DNA of 40,942 nt from Archangium sp. (lineage in GTDB: Bacteria > Myxococcota > Myxococcia > Myxococcales > Myxococcaceae). The notes beneath the pieces were generated by a model. It had not been told where the DNA came from. It was given only the letters and a program-made list of their open reading frames with translations, and ran no database searches. Of the stretch, positions 25,142-30,934 are shown in pieces (positions within the stretch are counted from its first letter, which is position 1; the number at the start of each line of letters is the position of its first letter). The position numbers were made by a program, and so were the translations under genes. The DNA is taken from assembly GCA_016792935.1 (NCBI GenBank), contig JAEUJS010000685.1, forward strand, positions 1-40,942, in the 5' to 3' direction.

Positions 25142-25927
25142 TCAACCTTCGGTCTTGGAGCGCGCGGCCTTCGGCGCAGCCGGCTTGCGCACCAACAGGA
25201 ACGCGGTGAGGCCCGCCATGACGATGAAGAGCAGGGCGAACACGCCGATGATCGTCTTGAACGTACCGGCAGACGCCTTGTCGACGTTGACGCCCATGAT
25301 GCGCTGCATGCGCGACTCGTTGGCGTCTTCCGCGACGGCCTTCGACTCGGTCATCAGCACCGTGACGTTTTCCTTCTTCAGCTCGGGCACCGAGTTGGCG
25401 ACGAAGGCCTGCACCTGCTCGATGCTGACGGGCGGCTTGCCCTCGTTGGGCATGAACTTCATGAACACCGAGGCCGTGGGCTGCGGCTTCTTCTCGGGCT
25501 GGGTGAGATCATTCACCTCGGGGATCTGCACGATGGTTCGCGCCTCGAGCACGCCGGGAATGCGGTTGAGCGCGTTGCTGACCTCGCCACCGATCGCCTC
25601 GATGAACATCGCGCGCTCTTCGGTCTGCGTGGGGATCATGCCCTTGGTCATCTTGAAGATGGCCAGACCATCGGACCGCGGACGGGGCAGCGAGTGCTGG
25701 CGCAGCTTCTCAGCAGCAGACGCGACGTCGGCTTTGGGCACCGAGATGACGTACTTGGCGTCCTTGCCTTCGCCTTCTTTGAGCTTGCTGGCGTCGATGC
25801 CCGACTTCTGCAGGAGCACGTAGATGTCGTTGGCGTCGTCTTCCGACAAGTCGTGCTGCAAGTTGACGGAACAGGCCGAGAAGAGAAGGACCGACGACAG
25901 CGCAGCCAGACGGGCGAGGCGGCTCAT
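25142..25927 (-). CDS. sctJ: Inner-membrane ring lipoprotein SctJ (YscJ/FliF family)
   Basis: A 261-residue lipoprotein: signal peptide with lipobox LFSAC (Cys at about residue 19), a first ring-building motif (about 25-80, DLSEDDANDIYVLLQKSGID), a second (about 100-190, IEAIGGEVSNALNRIPGVLE then VSIEQVQAFVANSVPELKKE) and one C-terminal transmembrane helix (about 222-246) with a short basic tail. This is the SctJ plan, not full-length FliF. It builds the periplasmic inner ring. A TAGTAT hexamer at 25940-25945 (12 nt before the ATG), just past a terminator, may serve as its own -10 box. Confidence 0.95.
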   Translation of the reverse strand: MSRLARLAALSSVLLFSACSVNLQHDLSEDDANDIYVLLQKSGIDASKLKEGEGKDAKYVISVPKADVASAAEKLRQHSLPRPRSDGLAIFKMTKGMIPTQTEERAMFIEAIGGEVSNALNRIPGVLEARTIVQIPEVNDLTQPEKKPQPTASVFMKFMPNEGKPPVSIEQVQAFVANSVPELKKENVTVLMTESKAVAEDANESRMQRIMGVNVDKASAGTFKTIIGVFALLFIVMAGLTAFLLVRKPAAPKAARSKTEG

Positions 25928-25947
25928 GGACGGCGGACCATACTAAG

Positions 25948-25983
25948 AAAACGAAAAAGGCGACCCCCAAACGGGAGCCGCCT
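25948..25983 (-). terminator. Probable rho-independent terminator between sctI-like and sctJ
   Basis: On the minus strand an imperfect GC-rich hairpin (aggcg/cgcct at the base, ccc/ggg at the top, 25958-25983) is followed by a U-rich run (from the aaaacgaaaaa stretch). It lies 30 nt after the stop of the SctI-like gene and 20 nt before sctJ, so it could cut or attenuate transcription between them. Confidence 0.75.
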
Positions 25984-26013
25984 CTGCGGCGAGCGCGAAG
26001 CTCGAAGACGTTC

Positions 26014-26556
26014 TCAGACCTGAGTCTTGAGCGTGTCCTTCAAGCCGCTCGTCGCCTTCTCGACGACCTTCGAGCAGAGGTCGAGTTCCTGCGTGTACTT
26101 GTACATGCCGGCCTGCATCTGGAGCAGCTCCTGGTTCGACATGGTCTTGCCGGAGAGGTTGCCGTTGATGAGCTTGTCGATGTTGGCCCCGCCCTTCTCG
26201 AGGTTCGACATCATGTTCATCATCATCGAGCCGGACTTGTTCACTTCGGCCTTCTGGGCGACGGGGTCCATGCCCTTGCCGGTGACGTTCTTGTCGAGCT
26301 TGTTGAGGTCGGCCTTGTTGGTCTTGCTGACCTGATCGACCTGCTTGGCCTGCTCGAGCTGCTGAACCTTCTGAGCGTGGTTCACCTGGTTGGTCTGCTG
26401 AACGCCACCAACCTGGCCCGCCTTCTCAGGGCCCTGGGCCTTCATCGACTGATCAAATTTGCTTGGACCGGCCTTGTTAGCCTGCTGTGCGGCCTGGTCG
26501 GGCAGCTTCTGCTGGGCGATTTGCGCTGCCGAGATTCCTGCCAGTGGTCCCGCCAT
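26014..26556 (-). CDS. SctI-like inner rod candidate
   Basis: A 180-residue protein without signal peptide or membrane helix. The N-terminal two thirds are rich in Gln, Ala, Lys and Val with repeated KxDQ/QVQQ-like words (to about 95). The last 45 residues (SNQELLQMQAGMYKYTQELD, then KVVEKATSGLKDTLKTQV) match the C-terminal helix of YscI/SctI inner-rod proteins, which polymerise under the export gate. An AAGGAGG stands 7 nt before the ATG at 26556, which decides the start over the ATG at 26562 that would nearly touch it. The 5' end overlaps the sigma-factor gene by 80 nt. Confidence 0.75.
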   Translation of the reverse strand: MAGPLAGISAAQIAQQKLPDQAAQQANKAGPSKFDQSMKAQGPEKAGQVGGVQQTNQVNHAQKVQQLEQAKQVDQVSKTNKADLNKLDKNVTGKGMDPVAQKAEVNKSGSMMMNMMSNLEKGGANIDKLINGNLSGKTMSNQELLQMQAGMYKYTQELDLCSKVVEKATSGLKDTLKTQV

Positions 26557-27253
26557 GGTCATCCCTCCTTGGGGAGTCTGCTGTTGATGAATTATCGTCC
26601 TCTTCTTCGAGGAGTTGCTTCAAGGTCTCCACTGCTCGGGCATGCAGTCGACTGGCCCAACTCTTCGACTGGCCGATCTCTGCCCCAGCCTCTTCCAAGG
26701 TCTTGTTCTGGAAGTAGTAACCCTGCAGAAGCTTTCGCTCTTTTTCCGGAAGTTTCTCGATCGCCGCCCTGACGCGACGCCGCATTTGCTCGAGTTGAAT
26801 GCGCTCGTCGGCAGGTAGCTGTTCATCCGACACCTGGAGGCCTTCGCTGCCTTCCAGGCTGGTCGCGAACACCATCGCGAGCCCGGTCACGGCCGCGCTG
26901 ATCTCACGCACATCGTCTTCGACCGACCCGCCACCGCCACCGGCGCGATCAGAGACGTTGGTCATGTAGGCGTTGGCGCGTTCGGAAGCAGCCGCACCGC
27001 CCTTCAGCACGCCCATCTTGCGCAGGCCGTCGTAGATGGCGCCCTTGATGCGGTAGTGCGCGAAGGTCAGGAAGTTCGCACCGACGCGCGCATCGAAGCG
27101 CTCAGCGGCTTCGAGCAGGCCGATCTGGCCCCAGGCGACGAGCTCGTCCATCTCGAACTGCGAGTTGAACTGCTTGCGCACCTGCGCCGCGAGCGACCTG
27201 ACGTAGGGCCCGTACTTCTCGAGAATCTGTGGTTTGGATTCTCCGAGCGCCAC
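26477..27253 (-). CDS. FliA/WhiG-like sigma factor
   Basis: A 258-residue sigma-70 family protein of the FliA group. It has region 2 (FEMDELVAWGQIGLLEAAER, then FLTFAHYRIKGAIYDGLRKM), a variable Gly-rich linker instead of an ordered region 3, and region 4 (LPEKERKLLQGYYFQNKTLE, then IGQSKSWASRLHARAVETL) with a helix-turn-helix. An Asp/Ser/Arg/Pro-rich tail of about 35 residues follows. The GTG start has AGGAG 6 nt upstream, and the start lies 3 nt after the stop of the upstream gene. It probably drives expression of part of this T3SS, as FliA does for late flagellar genes. Confidence 0.9.
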   Translation of the reverse strand: MALGESKPQILEKYGPYVRSLAAQVRKQFNSQFEMDELVAWGQIGLLEAAERFDARVGANFLTFAHYRIKGAIYDGLRKMGVLKGGAAASERANAYMTNVSDRAGGGGGSVEDDVREISAAVTGLAMVFATSLEGSEGLQVSDEQLPADERIQLEQMRRRVRAAIEKLPEKERKLLQGYYFQNKTLEEAGAEIGQSKSWASRLHARAVETLKQLLEEEDDNSSTADSPRRDDHGGTTGRNLGSANRPAEAARPGRTAG

Positions 27254-27256
27254 TGG

Positions 27257-27670
27257 TCACTCCTGCTCCTCGGCGCGATCCCACAGCCGCTCGAGCGTTT
27301 GTGCCAATCGCGGGTCTTCCTTGAGCTGCTCGAAGACCTTGTCGGTGAGCTTCTTGGATTGCGTGCGGACCTTCTCGCGCAGAATGTCGGCGACGAGCTT
27401 CTTCGTCGCCTCGTCGCGGCTCTTCAGCTGGCCCGAGCGGAGCTGACGCACGAGATCGAGCGCCTGCGCGGTGACGGGATCAGTGGGGCCGACCTGGCCG
27501 ACGTTGCTGCCACCCGCTGCGCCCGAGGGCCCGACGAGCGACTCGGCCTTGTCGACCTTGGCTCCGAAAGCGCCAGCGGGCCCAGAAGCCTTCGCGGCGC
27601 CACCGGCACCGGAAGCGCCGCCTCGCGCTCCGCCTGCTTTTCCACCTCGGCCGACTCCACGCACTGACAT
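27257..27670 (-). CDS. Small protein coupled to the sigma factor; possible anti-sigma
   Basis: A 137-residue soluble protein. Residues 1-60 are Gly/Ala/Ser-rich and probably unfolded; residues 62-137 are helical (DPVTAQALDLVRQLRSGQLK, then KLVADILREKVRTQSKKLTD). The middle helix has a faint likeness to the sigma-binding part of FlgM (a short helix, SG turn, then a second helix), but the overall match is weak. Its stop is 3 nt before the sigma-factor start, and the sigma Shine-Dalgarno lies in its last codons. That suggests translational coupling and joint action. It may equally be a T3SS regulator or substrate. Confidence 0.6.
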   Translation of the reverse strand: MSVRGVGRGGKAGGARGGASGAGGAAKASGPAGAFGAKVDKAESLVGPSGAAGGSNVGQVGPTDPVTAQALDLVRQLRSGQLKSRDEATKKLVADILREKVRTQSKKLTDKVFEQLKEDPRLAQTLERLWDRAEEQE

Positions 27671-27689
27671 GACGGGCTCCTGTGACTGC

Positions 27690-28145
27690 TTACTTCTTGG
27701 CTTGTTTCGGCGGCGGCAGCGCGCCGGTTTCCTTCGCGGCGATCAGCGCCTCGGCGAACTTCGCGCCGTCGCTGTCGGGCTCGAGATCGAGCGCGCTCTT
27801 CAGTTCCTTCATCGCCTCGTTCACCTTGCCCATGAAGAGCAGGGTCTCGCCGACGTGCGCGCGCGGGAGCGAGGCCTTGGGCGCCAGCTGCTGCGCGCGG
27901 CGGAACACCGGGAGCGCCTTGTCGAAGTGGCCCTGGTTGAACTCGAGCGTGCCGAGCGCGATCTGCGGCACTTCGCTCTTGGGCATCAGGATCGCGGCGC
28001 CTGAAAAAAGCTCGCGCGCGTGGTCGAACTTCTGGAGATCCATCCACAGGTAGCCAGCCTCGAGCATCAGCATGGCCTGATCCCTGGTCATCGGAACCAG
28101 ACTGCCCGCGATCTCCGACTTCGCTTCCGCCATAGCGCTCTTCAT
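27690..28145 (-). CDS. TPR protein, SycD-like chaperone
   Basis: A 151-residue protein with three TPR units (LEAGYLWMDLQKFDHARELF, then IALGTLEFNQGHFDKALPVF and PRAHVGETLLFMGKVNEAMK) and no membrane segment, the size and plan of class II T3SS chaperones. The upstream gene in the same orientation encodes putative exported protein B (28253-28798), a plausible client, mirroring the chaperone/exported-protein pairing at 12866-14089. The start at 28145 is preferred; an ATG at 28133 is possible. Confidence 0.78.
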   Translation of the reverse strand: MKSAMAEAKSEIAGSLVPMTRDQAMLMLEAGYLWMDLQKFDHARELFSGAAILMPKSEVPQIALGTLEFNQGHFDKALPVFRRAQQLAPKASLPRAHVGETLLFMGKVNEAMKELKSALDLEPDSDGAKFAEALIAAKETGALPPPKQAKK

Positions 28146-28201
28146 CCTTGTTCGTGAGGTGTGGGTGAACTGGCGAAGACCTTAGCTCACCCCGCAACGA
28201 G

Positions 28202-28226
28202 AAGGGCGGCCACGTGGGCCGCCCTT
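28202..28226 (-). terminator. GC-rich hairpin, possible terminator
   Basis: A perfect 10-bp stem (aagggcggcc/ggccgccctt) with a 5-nt loop lies 26 nt after the stop of putative exported protein B. Only short U runs follow on either strand, so termination may be partial or bidirectional. Confidence 0.65.
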
Positions 28227-28252
28227 TCGGACTTCAGAAACTCAGTTGCGAA

Positions 28253-28798
28253 TCAGCGGATGTTACCGATCGCGTTCTTCGCCGTGTCGTGCTTGGTCTT
28301 CAGCACGTTCGAGATGGACGAGAACATCGTGTTCTCACGCTGCATCGCCATCTGAACCTGGAGCATCTGGGTGTTCTGCGCCGACATCGAGGCGATGTCG
28401 CCGTTGTACTGGCCGATGCCGTTGGTGCCCGCGCCCGCGAGCAAGTTCGGGCCGCCCGACTGACCGGCGCCAACCGTCACCTGCGTGCCACCGACCGACG
28501 CACCACCCGCACCACCCGAGAAGCCGACCACGCCCGTCGCCGCGTACGAAGCCGCCGCCGCGCCGCTGCCACCACCGGCGAGAGCGCTGACCGACGAGAC
28601 CGCCGCTGAGAGAACCTGACCACCGGGGAGCGCGCCACCGACCAGCTGCGCACCCTGCGAGACGACCGAGCCAGCCGCCTGAAGACCGCCGGCGACCTTC
28701 TCACCGAACGTGGCACCCTGAGTCTGCTTCGGGGTGGTGACGTTCATCGAAATGCGGTTCGGCATCTGGTTCGCGTTGATTCCGTTGATACCAGCCAT
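28253..28798 (-). CDS. Putative T3SS-exported protein B with shared C-terminal helical module
   Basis: A 181-residue protein of no recognised family: a short polar N-terminus with Asn/Met-rich residues, a Gly/Ala/Ser/Val-rich, weakly hydrophobic middle (about 30-125) and a C-terminal helix (about 135-181; MSAQNTQMLQVQMAMQRENT, then SNVLKTKHDTAKNAIGNIR). It has no Sec signal. The C-terminal 37 residues align ungapped with those of putative exported protein A, and the helix type recalls needle/rod/EspA-like subunits. GGAGG stands 5 nt before the ATG at 28798. It is flanked by a hairpin terminator and a SycD-like chaperone gene downstream. Confidence 0.72.
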   Translation of the reverse strand: MAGINGINANQMPNRISMNVTTPKQTQGATFGEKVAGGLQAAGSVVSQGAQLVGGALPGGQVLSAAVSSVSALAGGGSGAAAASYAATGVVGFSGGAGGASVGGTQVTVGAGQSGGPNLLAGAGTNGIGQYNGDIASMSAQNTQMLQVQMAMQRENTMFSSISNVLKTKHDTAKNAIGNIR

Positions 28799-28934
28799 GT
28801 GTTCCTCCAAAAGAGAACTGCGAGAAAGTGTCAGGGTCCTTTGCTTCTTTCCTCCGACCCCTGTCAGAGGCGCCCTGTGATTCAGTTATCGCCCGCTGAG
28901 AAGGCGAGTTGCGTGAAGCCTAAACGAACCAGCC

Positions 28935-29222
28935 TTACTTCCGCGCGCCACCCTTGCCCTTGCGGTCAGCCTCAAGCTTCTCGCGGACTTGGAGCAGGTA
29001 GGACAACAGCTCCTCTGTGCGTTCAACGGCTTTGCCGACCTTCTTCGCCTGTTCCGCCTTGGGGCCTTTGAGGCCGGAAAGGTCGTCGCGGAGGGCTTTG
29101 AAGGTATTTCCGATCACGTCAGCGGTGGCGGTCTCGATGAACTTCTCGATCACCGGGTAGGTGGGACCGGGGAGCGTCTGATCCTGCTGGGGCTGCTTCT
29201 CTTCCTTCTTCTTGGCGGCCAT
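28935..29222 (-). CDS. Small helical T3SS-locus protein
   Basis: A 95-residue protein: a Lys/Gln-rich, probably flexible N-terminus (1-25), then amphipathic helices (YPVIEKFIETATADVIGNTF, then AKKVGKAVERTEELLSYLLQ) and a basic tail. It is not recognised. The size and helical hairpin character are like YscE/YscG-type co-chaperones or needle subunits, but no specific motif supports this. The open frame can be extended upstream to 29357, overlapping the HEAT-repeat gene; the ATG at 29222 is chosen. Confidence 0.6.
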   Translation of the reverse strand: MAAKKKEEKQPQQDQTLPGPTYPVIEKFIETATADVIGNTFKALRDDLSGLKGPKAEQAKKVGKAVERTEELLSYLLQVREKLEADRKGKGGARK

Positions 29223-29253
29223 TTCGGTCTTTCCGGTCTGGTGTGGTGGGGAA

Positions 29254-30063
29254 TCAGGGGTTCGACAGGTGCGCCTCGAGCTTCTGTTTACCGACGGGAT
29301 CTCCAAAGCCCGCCAGGCCGAGCGCGGCGCAGAACTGCACGCGGAGATCAGGATCATTCAGGAGACGGTGCAGCGAGGCGATCGCTCCGTCTTTGAGGAC
29401 GAAGTCGAACTTGCCAGTGCGCGCGAGCTGTCCAAGCGCACGAGCGGCCGCGGCACGCAGCGGTGGGAAGTCGTGCGCGAGCGCATCACAGAGGCCACGC
29501 GTTCCCGCCGAGTCTCCGATTTCGCCGAGCGCCGTCGCGGCTTCGACCGGAGCGAGCCCCGACTTCATCGCCGCGACCAGCCACGGAACTGCCTGGCGAT
29601 CTCCGAGACGGCCGAGCGCGGTGGCGATCGACGCTGCTACACGGGGGTGATCAGTGCGGTAGGCCTTCAAGAGATACGGAACGCCCGCGGTGTACTTCGC
29701 GATGCCGATCGCTTCGGCTGCTCCGGCGACGACCTTCGCCGAGGGATCACGCAGCGCCTTCACGAACTCTTGCGAGAGCGCTTCGTCTCCGAGCATCGCG
29801 AGCGCAATGGCGGCGGAGCGACGCACGACCGGTTCCGGATCAGCGAGGAGCGACTTGAGAGGACCAGCCGCGGTCTTGTCGGCGAGTGCTCCCAGCGCTT
29901 CGGCGGCGTCAGCGCGAACGCCGGGCAGCTGGTCCTTGAGCCGCGCGTGGAGTTCCTTCGTGTCTTTGGCAGCGATCTGCTTTTCGAAGAGGTTGCTGCG
30001 GCCAGCCCATGCGGGCTCGAGTTCCGCCAACCGCTCGGCGATCTGTTCTTCGTTCAGAGCCAT
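29254..30063 (-). CDS. HEAT-repeat protein
   Basis: A 269-residue protein made of HEAT-like repeats of about 31 residues (DQLPGVRADAAEALGALADK, DPEPVVRRSAAIALAMLGDE, DPSAKVVAGAAEAIGIAKYT, HPRVAASIATALGRLGDR and so on), seven or more units. Such solenoids are protein-binding scaffolds and include the PBS-lyase HEAT family. It is the first gene of the minus-strand T3SS series and lies 31 nt before the small helical protein. Whether it belongs to the system is inferred from the spacing. The ATG at 30063 lacks a Shine-Dalgarno sequence; a GTG at 30090 is possible. Confidence 0.8.
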   Translation of the reverse strand: MALNEEQIAERLAELEPAWAGRSNLFEKQIAAKDTKELHARLKDQLPGVRADAAEALGALADKTAAGPLKSLLADPEPVVRRSAAIALAMLGDEALSQEFVKALRDPSAKVVAGAAEAIGIAKYTAGVPYLLKAYRTDHPRVAASIATALGRLGDRQAVPWLVAAMKSGLAPVEAATALGEIGDSAGTRGLCDALAHDFPPLRAAAARALGQLARTGKFDFVLKDGAIASLHRLLNDPDLRVQFCAALGLAGFGDPVGKQKLEAHLSNP

Positions 30064-30178
30064 GCGAGCGGCGAACGGTAGAGGAGTCACCCGCCATCAT
30101 CAATGAATGTCTGACCTTCAAGTTTCTTCATCGGATTCTTCATGCGGCGCGCCGGTGGCTGGGCTACCAACAGCACGC

Positions 30179-30934
30179 ATGAGCAACGGCATCGTCACCA
30201 TTCAAGACGTCGAGAAGGAATACAGCCTCGGAGCTACGGTGGTGAAGGCGCTGCGAGGCGTCTCGCTGACGGTCGAGAAAGGAGAGTTCATCTCCATCGC
30301 CGGCCCGTCGGGCTCGGGCAAGACCACGCTGCTCAACTTGATCGGCTGCGTCGACACGGCGACCCGCGGCGACGTGGTGGTGGCCGGCAAGAACACCGCG
30401 CAGCTCTCGGAACGTCAGCTCACCGATCTGCGGCTCAACACCATCGGCTTCATCTTCCAGTCATTCAACCTCGTGTCGGTGTTGAGCGTGTACCAGAACG
30501 TCGAGTTCCCCCTGCTGCTGCAGGACAAGCTGAGCTCTGGCGAGCGCAAGAAGCGCGTCGAGTCGCTGCTCGAGCAGGTCGGCTTGAACACGCACATGAA
30601 GCACCGGCCCAATGAGCTCTCGGGTGGTCAGCGGCAGCGTGTCGCCATCGCGCGCGCGCTCGTGACTGATCCGCTCATCGTGCTCGCCGACGAGCCAACC
30701 GCCAACCTCGACTCGCAGACGGGCCAGGCGATCCTCGACTTGATGAAGTCGCTCAATCAGCAGAAGGGCACGACGTTCATCTTCTCGACGCACGACCACA
30801 AGGTCATGCGGTACGCGAACGCGGTGGTGCGGCTGGCGGACGGCAAGATCCTCGGGCGTGAGTCGCCTGAGCTCGCCGTCGCGCACGCGGTGGGGATGGA
30901 CGCTCCGGCAGCGCCTGTTCAAGCAGCGTCGTGA
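30179..30934 (+). CDS. ABC transporter ATPase, LolD/MacB type
   Basis: A 251-residue ABC ATPase with Walker A GPSGSGKT, signature LSGGQRQR, Walker B LIVLADEPT, H-loop STHDHK and the LolD/MacB/FtsE-type Q-loop region FIFQSFNLV. It powers extrusion or lipoprotein-release type transporters that couple ATP hydrolysis to periplasmic movement. The frame starts upstream at 30107, but the conserved N-terminus begins at the ATG at 30179. The stop overlaps the first permease by 4 nt (GTGA). Confidence 0.93.
   Translation: MSNGIVTIQDVEKEYSLGATVVKALRGVSLTVEKGEFISIAGPSGSGKTTLLNLIGCVDTATRGDVVVAGKNTAQLSERQLTDLRLNTIGFIFQSFNLVSVLSVYQNVEFPLLLQDKLSSGERKKRVESLLEQVGLNTHMKHRPNELSGGQRQRVAIARALVTDPLIVLADEPTANLDSQTGQAILDLMKSLNQQKGTTFIFSTHDHKVMRYANAVVRLADGKILGRESPELAVAHAVGMDAPAAPVQAAS

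Noticed and set aside
28799..28934. A possible sigma-28-type promoter (GGCGATAA resembling GCCGATAA) upstream of putative exported protein B
   Set aside because: The -10-like word matches 7 of 8 positions, but no TAAA-type -35 is found at the required distance, so it was not listed as a promoter.
9414..30063. Interpretation as an ordinary flagellar cluster
   Set aside because: No flagellin, hook, rod, FlgBC/FlgI/FlgH, MotA/MotB or full-length FliF is present in the window, and SctJ is a short lipoprotein of the YscJ type.
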